A stretch of DNA of 64,000 bases, from NCBI RefSeq assembly GCF_002514725.1, contig NZ_NTLB01000006.1, positions 372,001 through 436,000 of the forward strand, in the 5' to 3' direction. Of the stretch, positions 28,767 through 38,452 are shown piece by piece (position 1 is the stretch's first letter; every line of letters starts with the position of its first letter). The position numbers were made by a program, and so were the translations under genes. The stretch is from Mangrovitalea sediminis. GTDB taxonomy: Bacteria; Pseudomonadota; Gammaproteobacteria; Pseudomonadales; Oleiphilaceae. Below the pieces are notes generated by a model, which had not been told where the DNA came from, made no database searches, and was given only the letters and a program-made list of their open reading frames with translations.

Positions 28767-31700
28767 TTACGACTCTACAGGCTGCTTTTTCGGACGATGA
28801 CGCCAGCCGCCTGACAGCACGAGGATCTGCCATCCCCAGCGCAACCAGCCTACGGCCTTGACCGCAAGCCAGAGCGACCAGATCAGCATGAAACCACGAT
28901 AGACCCATAGCGGCAAGGTAACGACCTCCCACTGGGGACTCTCCTGCGTCACCGCCCGGTCAAGATACCAGCGCAACAACTCAGCACGGGAACCGTTACC
29001 GGACACCCACATATCCGGGTGCCCCAATAGCCCCTGAGAGATGCCGCCGAACAGACCCCAAAAAGCGACCAATGTCAGCAGTACCAACGCCACCTGGCGC
29101 AAATTGAACTGCCAATACGGCTGCAGGTCGGGGTGCCTCGACCGCCAGCCCAGCGCATAGAACCATGCCATCAACGCCAAAGCGGTCCAGGGGCTGGCAA
29201 AACTCAGCCCCACGCCCAACAACAGCCAGCTCCCAACGCCCAAAGGATTGCCGCTGTGGCGCCCCAATACGAGCGCGAGCACAATCAGGACCGGAAGGAT
29301 TCCCCAGTAGAGTACAGCGGGACCAACACCCGCTCCGCCGGCCCATAACAACCAGCGACCGGCCGGGAGCTGCACGCGGCTGTTCAAATTGGTAACCGAC
29401 CAGGGAAGCGCAAGTTGCGGCGTTTGCCACAACGTCGACAGGTCCGGAGCGCCGTCGACACGAGCGGCCAGTCGATGAGTGCCGGGCTTCAGGGTAACGT
29501 CCAGCAGATTGGATTGCGCAGACAGTGGACGCTCATGGCCGTCGACGCTGAGTTCCCTGATCTGCATGCCTTTGGGCAATGTCCATTGCAGGGCCCCGCC
29601 CAGAGATGTCCGCACCGTCATCTGAAGGAGTAACCGAGCGCCCTTATCGACGGGTTGCCACTGCAGCTCCAACTGATCCACCGTTTGGGTTTCGCCCAGG
29701 ATGGCGGATGGCCGGGACAACGTCATAACCAGCGCCTCCCCGGGCCGAGGGTGCCAGACTGGCGCCAGCGCTCCACTGGCATCGTAGGTCTGACTCGGCG
29801 CCACCCCTTCCGTTTCTACATGCCACTGAGGCCCGGCGCGCAAATGCCAGACATCGACACGGTCGCTGTCCTGACTGGCGGCCCATTGGAGTCGACTCAC
29901 CGGTGTGAGACGGGATTGCCAGGTCACGACCTGATCGTGCGGTCCCATCACGACCTGCACGGTATCGTCCTTGCCCACCTCGATACCCGGCGAGATCACC
30001 TGCTCCCCTTTCATCAATGTCACTGGCAGGTCGATTCCCCCCACCGCGGGTGCCACCCGCTCAACCCGAGTGGTCAGCGTCCAGTGCTGCCCCAGCGTCA
30101 GCGTTCGATCAATCCTGACAAAAGGCGGCGGCGGTGGTTGAAACAGTGTGGTCCGTCGCTCCGCACGTCGCTCGGAAATTTTCTGCCGTTCGAAACGCAG
30201 GGTCTTGGATGCGGGTCGTCCATCGACCAGCCCCAGGGGTAGCCAGTCCCTGACCTTCATTGAAAACCGGTGAGGCTGTTCGGGGAATGCCAGCGTCAGG
30301 GCATCCTTTTCCGCAACCTTACCTTCCAACACGATTTCATGATTGCCCGGCGCCAGCACCAGCTCCAGATACCCTGCATCGTTAAAGCGAAGGGCTCCCT
30401 GGCGTGTACCATCGACATACACCGCATCCGGCTGCCAGGCATCCCTCGACGCTGGCAGCGGCCAGGCCACCCGTGCAAGGGCACTGACCTCCTCTGTCAC
30501 CGTCAGGTCAAAACCGTCCAATACCACCTGCGTCTGCCGTTCACTGGCACAGTGCGGTTCGCATAATGGAGGAGCCAGTACCCGCTCCCGCAGTTGATCC
30601 AGCAGGGATTGATCCGGGAAAGCCTGCGCCGACGCCCAACCCGGCACAGCCATCAGGGCCAGTAGTAGCAACCCCATTCCAGCGGCATGCCGGGCCATTC
30701 CTCCAGCCACGCCAACTCCATCCGAGGTGGGCTCGCTGTCCCAGGATTCGTCTCCAGCCTCCTCGCGACGGCGATGTCCGCGACGAGGCCCTGAGCCGCC
30801 GGTGGAACGACGCCTGTCGAGCAAGCAGGCCAGCAGGAGCAACAGCAATCCAAAGCTCATGACAAACCGCATCAGGGCGGTGGCGACAGGCCCCAGCACA
30901 TAGAGCGTCACGACTTGGGCGGGGTCGACCGGTCCCCGCCAGCCGAGGCTGGCCGATTGCCAGGCCCAGGTCGGGATTCCAGGGCCGGTTTGCACCTTGG
31001 CATCCGGGTCCCAGTCAGGCAACGGTTGCGGCTCAGCCCCCGCGACAGCCGGCCCGACGGCGCTCCTCGAGAACATCTGCTGTGTGCTGTCTGCCGCCGC
31101 TTTCAATTTGGCCCGGGGAGCGCCTGCCATTTCCGCGGAGACCGGCCTTGCTGTCAACCAGCCCCCCAACTGGGGATAGATCGCCAACCGAACCTGATGC
31201 ACAACCGTGACCAGGGTCACCGCCGCCAGCGCAGCCAAGGCCAGCCATCGTAGCCCCCGCAGAAACACACCCGTCCTGCCGTGGGGTACCTCCCGCGCCA
31301 GGGCGGAAGCCAATATGGCAGTTAACAGGATACCGACGGCATCAGGACGCTCCGGATAGACCAGCATGCCGGTCACCAGCGCAACAAAGCCCCAGGAGAT
31401 TCCCAATACGCGCCAAGCCACCACTCCCAGTAACATCACGACAAAGATGTCCCAGATACGCCATTGCCCCAACCAATCACCAGAGCTGCTCCCTGCACCG
31501 CTGACACCCAGTAAACGCCATCCCGGCGGCAGCTCGACACGCACTTGCGCATTATCCAGCGTCGACAACCAGCCATTGGCCGGCAATTGCCATTCCCACC
31601 CCTGCGGCCCGGAATCCAGGCGCGACACGGCATCCAGGTCCAGTCGCTGGCGACGAACCTCCACTCCAGCGGCACGCTCTCCATCCTGGCGGGTGATCAA

Positions 31701-32981
31701 CTGAGGCTTGCCGTCCAGATCAATACGACCCGGCCTCACGACATCAGACAATTCCAACCGACGGGAACCGTGCAGGGTTCCCATCAGGTGATCGTTAAAG
31801 GTTGCCCCCTCCCCCGAGAAATCCAGCCATACCGTGCGTTTCAAATGCAGACGATCCTGCTGCAGCACCTTGGCCCGCACCATCGGCGTGAGGGTTAAAC
31901 GGTCGCCCTGAGTCAACTGGTAGGCGGGCAGACTCATCCAGGCCGTTGGTACCGGTACTTGAGACGGGTCGAGCACCTTACCGCCCTGGAGGGTCACAGA
32001 ACGCAACGAGGGATGGGCGGCAAAACTCCAGATTTCGGCCTCCGGCCAATTGGGAGTCACCGGTTTCGGCCCAAGAAAAGGCTGGTCAGTGACGGCTCTG
32101 GCATTAAAGGTCAGCAGCCAGTCACCGGGCTTGACCTGAACGCGGAGAACACCGTCATCGTCGATACGGGCGGGCAACGGGGACTCGAAGGAAAGCAGCT
32201 CAAAGCCCGCGGGCAAGGCTCGCCCCAACCGGACCTCACGATCGCCGCCGGACACGACCAGACGGATGTGGGTCGCCAGCCGTAAGGGAATGTCATCGTC
32301 GAGTTTTCGGAAGACCTGGACCTGCAAATGCTCCGCCTGACCAGAGGCCTGGGCTTCATCGCTCCGTTGCAGCCACAGGCGATTCTTTGCATCCAGTTGA
32401 ACAACCGAAGCGGTGTCGTCGGAAGCGCCTTGCAGCTGAATCAGGCCATGTAACGCGGGCAACTGGATCATCTGGGGCTGATTCTGCCAGCTCAGTTGCC
32501 CCTCGACATCGTGCTCCCCCTTCCCAAGCCGCAACGACGGCACACCGTCGCGATCGATCAACGACGCGTCCTGGCCGTCCACCCGAACCTGTTCCGGCCA
32601 TAGCTCACGGCTTCCCGGCAGCGGCACCCAATCGGCCTGATACAGTGTCCAGTGCTGCGAAAATCCCATGCCATCCGCATTCATCACCAATCGCAAACGT
32701 CCGGGCCACTGACACTGGAATACCGCCTTGAGTCCCATCACCCGGGGACACTGGGTCTGCTCGGCCCCCTTCAGCACCCAGGGAATCCAGGGAACCAGCG
32801 ACGGCGGAATAGCGTCCGGCTGGGCGGACCCGACGTGCGGACCTTCGGCGGCGTTGACAACCGGCACGCCAATGAAAAGCAGGAGCAGCACCATCAACCC
32901 CGCACGAATGCCCGAAGAGGCAACATACCGACATCCAGCCACGATCAACCGCTCCCGTGACGAGCAATCCTTGTTTCGCAT
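28767..32981 (-). CDS. Giant two-part membrane protein of unknown function
   Basis: A 1404-residue protein I cannot assign to a named family. It has a signal peptide (1-44, ending GVPVVNA), a long beta-rich periplasmic region, a helix cluster at about 505-620 and another near 700. A charged Arg-rich loop follows, then a second signal-like helix near 760 (MGLLLLALMAVPGWASAQA). A second beta-rich region and a C-terminal helix cluster (about 1210-1404) complete it. Both halves repeat a motif of type V-x-VDG...G-x-L-x-L-x-PG-x-H (QVRVDGQDAS; AVYVDGTRQG; LSVDGHERP). This suggests fusion of duplicated genes. The ATG at 32981 has AGGGA upstream. It was not placed in any pathway. Confidence 0.75.
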   Translation of the reverse strand: MRNKDCSSRERLIVAGCRYVASSGIRAGLMVLLLLFIGVPVVNAAEGPHVGSAQPDAIPPSLVPWIPWVLKGAEQTQCPRVMGLKAVFQCQWPGRLRLVMNADGMGFSQHWTLYQADWVPLPGSRELWPEQVRVDGQDASLIDRDGVPSLRLGKGEHDVEGQLSWQNQPQMIQLPALHGLIQLQGASDDTASVVQLDAKNRLWLQRSDEAQASGQAEHLQVQVFRKLDDDIPLRLATHIRLVVSGGDREVRLGRALPAGFELLSFESPLPARIDDDGVLRVQVKPGDWLLTFNARAVTDQPFLGPKPVTPNWPEAEIWSFAAHPSLRSVTLQGGKVLDPSQVPVPTAWMSLPAYQLTQGDRLTLTPMVRAKVLQQDRLHLKRTVWLDFSGEGATFNDHLMGTLHGSRRLELSDVVRPGRIDLDGKPQLITRQDGERAAGVEVRRQRLDLDAVSRLDSGPQGWEWQLPANGWLSTLDNAQVRVELPPGWRLLGVSGAGSSSGDWLGQWRIWDIFVVMLLGVVAWRVLGISWGFVALVTGMLVYPERPDAVGILLTAILASALAREVPHGRTGVFLRGLRWLALAALAAVTLVTVVHQVRLAIYPQLGGWLTARPVSAEMAGAPRAKLKAAADSTQQMFSRSAVGPAVAGAEPQPLPDWDPDAKVQTGPGIPTWAWQSASLGWRGPVDPAQVVTLYVLGPVATALMRFVMSFGLLLLLLACLLDRRRSTGGSGPRRGHRRREEAGDESWDSEPTSDGVGVAGGMARHAAGMGLLLLALMAVPGWASAQAFPDQSLLDQLRERVLAPPLCEPHCASERQTQVVLDGFDLTVTEEVSALARVAWPLPASRDAWQPDAVYVDGTRQGALRFNDAGYLELVLAPGNHEIVLEGKVAEKDALTLAFPEQPHRFSMKVRDWLPLGLVDGRPASKTLRFERQKISERRAERRTTLFQPPPPPFVRIDRTLTLGQHWTLTTRVERVAPAVGGIDLPVTLMKGEQVISPGIEVGKDDTVQVVMGPHDQVVTWQSRLTPVSRLQWAASQDSDRVDVWHLRAGPQWHVETEGVAPSQTYDASGALAPVWHPRPGEALVMTLSRPSAILGETQTVDQLELQWQPVDKGARLLLQMTVRTSLGGALQWTLPKGMQIRELSVDGHERPLSAQSNLLDVTLKPGTHRLAARVDGAPDLSTLWQTPQLALPWSVTNLNSRVQLPAGRWLLWAGGAGVGPAVLYWGILPVLIVLALVLGRHSGNPLGVGSWLLLGVGLSFASPWTALALMAWFYALGWRSRHPDLQPYWQFNLRQVALVLLTLVAFWGLFGGISQGLLGHPDMWVSGNGSRAELLRWYLDRAVTQESPQWEVVTLPLWVYRGFMLIWSLWLAVKAVGWLRWGWQILVLSGGWRHRPKKQPVES

Positions 32982-33149
32982 TGTTTTTCCCTGCAACAGC
33001 GCTGAAAACAGAACTTTGCATCCAGCATAGCCAAAGCCTGACAGCACGGACAACGTCCTTGAACAGCCCCGCCAATCTTGATCTGGAGCGGCTTCAGTAA
33101 TCCCGACATTGCCCTATAATGGAGCCTTCAGTCACTGACCGGAAGCCCC

Positions 33150-33635
33150 ATGACGCTACCGCAATTCATCGACATCGAATATTGCGACACCGACAGCCAC
33201 AGCTACCCGACAGCCGTGGCCTGGTCCCTCGCCGACGGCCGGATCAAGGCCGTGGTGCTGTCGCCGGATGACGACTGGCTGCCGCAGCTCGCCGAAGACC
33301 CCAGCGTCGATCTTCGCTGGCTCTACGAAACAGGCGTCCCGGTTCTGGAAGTTATCCGCGAGATGGAGCACGATCTTGCAGATCGTACCGTTTACAGCGA
33401 CGGGCTGGATCCCGACGAAGCGCTGGTCGATACCCTATACCAGACCATCAACCAGGACACCCCCTTCGAAGTGGCGCCCATCAGCGAACTGTTGAGCGAC
33501 GAATCCGCTGCCGACCTTGAAGAAGAACGCCGTCGCATCCTCTACGAAAACCAGTTGGATGCCACCCAGGCGGAGAATGGCGTTTATGCGCTCCTGTTAC
33601 TGGCAAGGGACAAGGGCCTGATCGACGAGGAGTGA
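33150..33635 (+). CDS. Exonuclease-like (DnaQ-fold) protein
   Basis: A 161-residue acidic soluble protein. The start PQFIDIEYCDTDS has the D-x-E of a DEDD exonuclease motif I, and VYSDGLDPDEALVDTL resembles motif II. The C-terminal helix (TQAENGVYALLLLARDKGL) takes the place of motif III but lacks the expected His or Tyr with Asp. It may therefore be a degenerate or divergent 3'-5' exonuclease. GGAAG precedes the ATG. It is divergent from the giant membrane protein gene and stands alone. Confidence 0.55.
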   Translation: MTLPQFIDIEYCDTDSHSYPTAVAWSLADGRIKAVVLSPDDDWLPQLAEDPSVDLRWLYETGVPVLEVIREMEHDLADRTVYSDGLDPDEALVDTLYQTINQDTPFEVAPISELLSDESAADLEEERRRILYENQLDATQAENGVYALLLLARDKGLIDEE

Positions 33636-33820
33636 GATTTTCCACGGCAGCGCCCTGTCGGCTTTTGTGACCTGATTCGACGAAACAATCAGTTACAAAC
33701 GGCACAATCCCCAGAGGGCGTTTGCTTCAGCCGGCCCCGTCGCCGGTTTCCGACACCTTACGAACGCCAATCACCAATACCAAAAACCAGCGCGACGCCA
33801 TTTCCAGGGACAGCCTATCC

Positions 33821-34441
33821 ATGCGAGCTTTCAAGCCCCTTCTGCTAACCATAACCCTGTCCAGTCTTTTCGCTCCCTGGGTTCATGCCGATGACAAAAC
33901 GACAACCGAAATGCCCGAGCAGGCGGAGCAACCAACCGGAAAAGCTGGCCTGGACTACGTTTCCATCATGTACGCCAGCCAGAACAACCGGAATATTGGA
34001 AATGACTCGGAACAAGCCACCACCACCGCGGTAGCCGTCGCCCTGGGCACCTATCTGACGGATATGTTCAAAATCGAAATGCGCTACGGTCGCGGCATCA
34101 AGGACGGCACGGCGTCCAGCAACCTGAAGCTGGGATTGGACTGGTACGTCAATTGGTATATCGGCCTGCAATACCCCTGGACAGACTTCTCAAATATCTA
34201 CGCCCAGTACGGTTTCTCCACCGTGATGGGGCACGCAGACCTGGGCAGCAATACGGCGAACTATCCCAAACTCCATTCAGACCTGTTCGGCGCCTCCTTC
34301 AGCCCCAGCTGGCTGGTCGGCACCGACGTCAGTCTCACGCACAATACCTACCTGTTTATCGAGGGCGGTAAGCTGCATCAGGACACCAGGACCAACATCG
34401 ACACTTATCAGTACAACCTCGGCCTGCGCTACGAGTTCTGA
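33821..34441 (+). CDS. Outer-membrane beta-barrel protein (porin/opacity-like)
   Basis: A 206-residue protein with a signal peptide (1-23, LLLTITLSSLFAPWVHA), a short charged linker, then alternating amphipathic strands (LDYVSIMYASQNN, MFKIEMRYGRGIKD, LKLGLDWYVNWYIGLQYPW, VSLTHNTYLFIEGGKL). It ends YQYNLGLRYEF with the terminal Phe recognised by the BAM machinery. This is the form of an eight-stranded barrel. The ATG at 33821 was chosen to give a clean signal peptide. Its role is unknown. Confidence 0.8.
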   Translation: MRAFKPLLLTITLSSLFAPWVHADDKTTTEMPEQAEQPTGKAGLDYVSIMYASQNNRNIGNDSEQATTTAVAVALGTYLTDMFKIEMRYGRGIKDGTASSNLKLGLDWYVNWYIGLQYPWTDFSNIYAQYGFSTVMGHADLGSNTANYPKLHSDLFGASFSPSWLVGTDVSLTHNTYLFIEGGKLHQDTRTNIDTYQYNLGLRYEF

Positions 34442-34469
34442 AGCCCGGGCATCCCCGATCGGAGTGGCC

Positions 34470-36632
34470 TCAAGGCCACTCGAACCGCCAGCACACGTGA
34501 ATTTTCGGATTACGGGCAAAATCCCGATCGATGGTCTGCGACGTGATATCCGTCACCCGGTAACGGGTCTCAAGCGCAGGATCCAACTTGAACCGCCGGT
34601 AGTTATTGGAGAAGATCAGGACACCGCCAGGCGCCAACCGCCGCATGGCGTTATCGACCAGAGCGACATGGTCGCGCTGGACATCCAGAACATCCTCCAT
34701 ACGCGCTGAGTTCGAAAACGTCGGAGGATCAAGAAAGATCAGGTCGAAGGTTTCCTGGGCCGGGGCATCCAGCCATTTCAGGCAGTCCGCCCGTTCGACC
34801 CGGTGACGCTTCAAGTCCAACCGGTTCAGTCGCAGGTTGGATTGGGTCCAGTCCAGGTAGGTTTTCGACATATCGACACTCAGACTGGACAGCGCCCCAC
34901 CGTTAGCCGCCTGCACCGTGGCCGCGCCGGTATAGCAAAACAGGTTCAGGAAACGCTTGCCGGCAGCATTTTCGTGAATCCAGCGGCGTACCGGGCGATG
35001 ATCGAGAAAGAGTCCGGTATCCAGATAATCCCTGAGATTGACCCTCAGCCGGCAATCGCCTTCCGTCACATCCAGCTCATGGGCCGTGGTTGCCTGTTTC
35101 TCATACTGGCGTGTGCCCGCCTGCCGGCGCCGCTGCTTGCAGACGATACGCTCCGCCGGAATTCCTGTGACGTCGGGCAATACTGCCAGGGCTTCTGCCA
35201 GGCGCTCACGCGCTGCCCGCTCGTCGATAGACTTCGGCGCAGCGTATTCCTGCACATGCAGCCAGTCGGCGTAGCAGTCCACAGCCAGCGCGTATTCCGG
35301 CATATCCGCATCATAAAGCCGGTAGCATTCGATACCCTGTTTACGGGCCCAACTGCCCAGCGTCTTCAGGTTCTTACGCATCCGGTTGGCAAACATCTCG
35401 GCTCTTGCCGGCTGGGCAATGCGCGGCGCCGGCGGCTGAGAGGGGTCGTCGGCGACTCTCGGCCTCACGCTCTTTTCGTCGCTGATCTCGAAAGCCAGGA
35501 GCTGTACCGGCAGTTTGCCGTTGAAAAGACGGTAGCGCTTATCGCAACGCAGACCGATGGCGTGCCCCAGCTCCGGCACCGAGGTCAGGACACCCAGCCG
35601 CCAGCCCGGTAACTGTTCACGCGCCACCTGCCCCAGTTTCAGATAAAGACTATCCAGCGCCGCTCTTTCGCTGAGGCGCTCACCATAGGGTGGATTCGTC
35701 AGCATCAACCCATTGTCGGCGTGCCCCGGTTTTTGGAAATCCGCCAGCACCTGGCGCTCGACATGGACGATATCGCGCACCCCCGCCCGTTCGATATTGC
35801 GCCAGGCGGTGGCAATGACGTTCTTATCCTGGTCAAAACCCCAGAAGCGGCTGCGATTGCCCTGACGTCCAGCCCGTCTGCGCTCCTGTGCTTCCTGTTT
35901 CAATGACTGCCAAACAGCATCGTCATGACCTTTCCAGCGCTCGAACCCAAAGGCCTCGCGCAGCAACCCCGGCGCCGCATCCGTCGCCATTAAAGCCGCC
36001 TCAACCAAAATGGTGCCCGAGCCGCAGAGTGGGTCGACCAGATCGCCTCCCGCAGCCGCCAATGTCGGCCAGTCCATCCGGTACAGCATGGCTGCAGCCA
36101 GGTTTTCCTTCATCGGCGCTTCACCGCTTTCGGTGCGATATCCCCGTCGGTGCAGGCTGTCTCCGGCGAGGTCGATACCCACATGAGCCCGGTCATGCTG
36201 CAGGCGCACATGAATAGACAGGTCCGGGTTCCGCAAATCCACATCGGGCCGCTGGCCACTGTCATCGCGCAGGCAGTCGACGATGCCGTCCTTCACGCGC
36301 TGGGCACCAAAGGCTGTGTTGCGGAAGGCGTCATTACGGCCGGTGAAATGCACTCGGAACCGGCCCCGGACGTCCAGGTGGTCCGACCAGGGCAAGGAAC
36401 GGATGCCCGCATAGAGCGTATCGGCGTCACGGGCATCGACAGCGCCCAAATCCAGAATGATCCGATTGGCCAGCCGCGACCACAGGCAAGCCCGGTATGC
36501 CTGCTCCAACGTCCCGCTCACCCAGGCTCCAGCGGGCGCCAGGCGCTGTTTTTCCAACCCTAAAGCCACCAGCTCCTGCGCCAGCAAATCTTCAATATTC
36601 TTCGGGCAGGTCACAAAAAAAACGTGTTTCAT
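34470..36632 (-). CDS. rlmL: Bifunctional 23S rRNA methyltransferase RlmKL
   Basis: A 720-residue fusion enzyme. The N-terminal THUMP domain (about 50-150) and RlmL methyltransferase (about 160-385, with LTNPPYGERLSE) make m2G2445. The C-terminal RlmK domain (about 450-720, with FLNLFCYTGAATVQAA and IFLDPPTFSNSARMEDVLD) makes m7G2069 in 23S rRNA. Both SAM-binding cores and the NPPY-type motif are intact. The neighbours rmf and pyrD are the same as in Pseudomonas. Confidence 0.95.
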   Translation of the reverse strand: MKHVFFVTCPKNIEDLLAQELVALGLEKQRLAPAGAWVSGTLEQAYRACLWSRLANRIILDLGAVDARDADTLYAGIRSLPWSDHLDVRGRFRVHFTGRNDAFRNTAFGAQRVKDGIVDCLRDDSGQRPDVDLRNPDLSIHVRLQHDRAHVGIDLAGDSLHRRGYRTESGEAPMKENLAAAMLYRMDWPTLAAAGGDLVDPLCGSGTILVEAALMATDAAPGLLREAFGFERWKGHDDAVWQSLKQEAQERRRAGRQGNRSRFWGFDQDKNVIATAWRNIERAGVRDIVHVERQVLADFQKPGHADNGLMLTNPPYGERLSERAALDSLYLKLGQVAREQLPGWRLGVLTSVPELGHAIGLRCDKRYRLFNGKLPVQLLAFEISDEKSVRPRVADDPSQPPAPRIAQPARAEMFANRMRKNLKTLGSWARKQGIECYRLYDADMPEYALAVDCYADWLHVQEYAAPKSIDERAARERLAEALAVLPDVTGIPAERIVCKQRRRQAGTRQYEKQATTAHELDVTEGDCRLRVNLRDYLDTGLFLDHRPVRRWIHENAAGKRFLNLFCYTGAATVQAANGGALSSLSVDMSKTYLDWTQSNLRLNRLDLKRHRVERADCLKWLDAPAQETFDLIFLDPPTFSNSARMEDVLDVQRDHVALVDNAMRRLAPGGVLIFSNNYRRFKLDPALETRYRVTDITSQTIDRDFARNPKIHVCWRFEWP

Positions 36633-36989
36633 TCAAAGCTCCGCCGACATCCGACTACCGTCTCATGCCTTATTGTCGCATTCATGGATACTAAAGGGCG
36701 CATATTTCACACAACCATAAAGAGAGCATCATCTATGTGAAATAAATTGTGTACATTGGGAATCGGATACGCTTTACTCAAAGATAGACGCGTCTTTTTA
36801 AGGGTTCTCTCGCCAAGCGAGTCGAATCCACATGGGCCCAACATCCTGGCAAAGCGCCAACGAGGGGTTCGGTGTAACGAGTGGTGCCGGTTGGCCTGCT
36901 TCACCGAAACGTCCGAAGTGTGCGCTACGGTCAGCGGTGACATGCACATGCTTTGCATGAGTTAGTAATCCCCATGAGGTGAGGACAGC
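36633..36989. promoter_or_regulatory. Gene-free region between rlmKL and rmf (rmf leader, inverted repeats)
   Basis: This 357-base divergent region holds no coding frame. A perfect 9-bp inverted repeat TATTTCACA (36703-36711) / TGTGAAATA (36736-36744), 24 bases apart, lies near the rlmKL end. A second pairing, TTCGGTG (36868-36874) / CACCGAA (36902-36908), could fold the rmf leader. Strong Shine-Dalgarno bases (GAGGTGAGGA) end it just before rmf. Control of rmf by growth phase is known in other bacteria; the operator here is not identified. Confidence 0.5.
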
Positions 36990-37199
36990 ATGAAGAGACA
37001 GAAAAGAGACATGTTTGCTCGTGCCTTCAAACGCGGCTACCTGGCCGGCGTTGCAGGAAAGTCCAAGGACACCTGTCCTGCAGAACACCCCGATATGCGT
37101 CAGGAATGGTTAAATGGATGGCGAGAGGGACGCACCGATAACTGGGACGGTCTTGTAGGCGTCTCCGGCATCCACAAGTTACCCAATATTACGGCTTGA
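36990..37199 (+). CDS. rmf: Ribosome modulation factor
   Basis: A 69-residue basic protein that dimerises 70S ribosomes into inactive 100S particles in stationary phase. It matches the family throughout: MKRQKRDMFARAFKRGYLAG, then GKSKDTCPAEHPDMRQEWLNGWREGRTDNWDG. GAGGTGAGGA lies 4 bases before the ATG, an unusually strong ribosome site. It is followed at once by a GC-rich hairpin. Confidence 0.96.
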   Translation: MKRQKRDMFARAFKRGYLAGVAGKSKDTCPAEHPDMRQEWLNGWREGRTDNWDGLVGVSGIHKLPNITA

Positions 37200-37203
37200 C
37201 TCG

Positions 37204-37233
37204 CGGGTCGGCCGGTTCGGGCCGGCCGACCCG
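37204..37233 (+). terminator. GC-rich hairpin after rmf
   Basis: A perfect 12-bp stem, CGGGTCGGCCGG with CCGGCCGACCCG, has a 6-base loop and starts 4 bases after the rmf stop. No T run follows. It may protect the mRNA 3' end rather than terminate. Confidence 0.55.
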
Positions 37234-37256
37234 ACACTCCATCAACAGAATTCCCC

Positions 37257-37277
37257 TGAGGGTTCAATCAACCCTCA
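37257..37277. repeat. Inverted repeat TGAGGGTT/AACCCTCA (copy 1)
   Basis: An 8-bp perfect stem with a 5-base loop (CAATC) lies between rmf and pyrD. The same two arms recur around a 13-base loop at 38862-38890, on the other side of pyrD. Its function is unknown. Confidence 0.45.
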
Positions 37278-37316
37278 CCATCACAAAAGACCACGCTACG
37301 GGGTTCGTTCCCCGCC

Positions 37317-37337
37317 AGGGCCCGCTCAGCGGGCCCT
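37317..37337 (-). terminator. GC-rich hairpin after pyrD
   Basis: AGGGCCCG pairs with CGGGCCCT around CTCAG, 21 bases after the pyrD stop on the minus strand. No T run follows, so its role as a terminator is tentative. Confidence 0.5.
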
Positions 37338-37358
37338 ACCATATTCTGCGTGGCCAAT

Positions 37359-38405
37359 TCATCTTTCGCTAGAACCTGACTGCCGCCCCGGTAGTGCAGC
37401 GATAGCCTGTGCGGCCTCTCGAACCAACGCCGGCCCCCGATAGATAAACCCGGTATAGATCTGCACCAGACTGGCGCCGGCCTGGATTTTCTCCGCGGCG
37501 GACGCGCCGTCGGTAATACCGCCGACACCGATGATCGGCAGACGCCCAGACAGTGCCTCGCTGAGATGACGGATGACCTTGGTCGAAGCCTTGCGCAGAG
37601 GCTTGCCGCTAAGGCCACCCGCCTCCCCAACCAAGGCATGGCCGGCGATCGCCTGTCGGTCGATGGTTGTATTGGTGGCAATAACCGCATCCATACCGGT
37701 TTCGAGCAATGTTGAAGCAATGAACCGAATGGCTTCGTCATCCATGTCAGGGGCGATTTTAACCGCAATCGGGACATAGCGGCCTACCCGCTCGGCCTGA
37801 ACGCGCTGCTCCTCCTTTACCCCCTGAAGCAGGCGCTTAAGCTGATCCCCAAATTGAAGATCCCGCAAACCCGGCGTATTCGGCGACGACACGTTTACCG
37901 TGATGTAGTCGGCACAGGCATAAACCGCAGCAATGCCTTTACGATAATCGACTTCCGCCTGCTCCACCGGCGTATCGAAATTCTTGCCGACGTTGATACC
38001 CAATATGCCTTCATACCGGCGGCTACGGACTTTTTCCAGAAGATGGCTCAGGCCTTCGTTGTTGAACCCCATGCGATTGATGATGGCTTCGTACTCGGGC
38101 AACCGGAACAACCGGGGCTTGGGGTTACCTTGTTGCGCGCGCGGCGTTACCGTGCCCACTTCGATAAAGCCAAACCCCAAAGCCCCCAGGGCATCGATAT
38201 GATCGCCATTCTTATCCAGCCCCGCCGCCAAGCCGACCGGATTGGGGAAGCGCAACCCCATAATCTCGACAGGATCGTCCACCGGCCGGGCGGCCAGCAA
38301 GCGGATAAGTCCCAGACGCTCTGCAACACTCAACCCTTTCAGGGTCAGATGGTGGGCGGACTCCGGATCCATTTTGAAAAGCAAGGCTCGAGCCAGGTTG
38401 TACAT
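37359..38405 (-). CDS. pyrD: Dihydroorotate dehydrogenase (quinone), class 2
   Basis: A 348-residue FMN enzyme of pyrimidine synthesis that oxidises dihydroorotate and passes electrons to the quinone pool. The N-terminal helix ([20 protein letters not shown]) is the membrane/quinone site of class 2. [26 protein letters not shown] (catalytic Ser) and [20 protein letters not shown] are intact. The ATG at 38405 follows directly on a possible GTG at 38408. A TATAAT box lies about 42 bases upstream. Confidence 0.95.
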   Translation of the reverse strand: MYNLARALLFKMDPESAHHLTLKGLSVAERLGLIRLLAARPVDDPVEIMGLRFPNPVGLAAGLDKNGDHIDALGALGFGFIEVGTVTPRAQQGNPKPRLFRLPEYEAIINRMGFNNEGLSHLLEKVRSRRYEGILGINVGKNFDTPVEQAEVDYRKGIAAVYACADYITVNVSSPNTPGLRDLQFGDQLKRLLQGVKEEQRVQAERVGRYVPIAVKIAPDMDDEAIRFIASTLLETGMDAVIATNTTIDRQAIAGHALVGEAGGLSGKPLRKASTKVIRHLSEALSGRLPIIGVGGITDGASAAEKIQAGASLVQIYTGFIYRGPALVREAAQAIAALPGRQSGSSER

Positions 38406-38446
38406 CACGTTTAGTTATATCCAGACGGCTAAAAACAAGATGGTGC

Positions 38447-38452
38447 ATTATA
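38447..38452 (-). promoter_or_regulatory. Likely -10 box of the pyrD promoter
   Basis: A perfect TATAAT read on the minus strand lies 42 bases before the pyrD ATG. The best -35 at 18 bases is TAGCGT, a poor match, so an activator or another spacing may apply. Confidence 0.5.
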
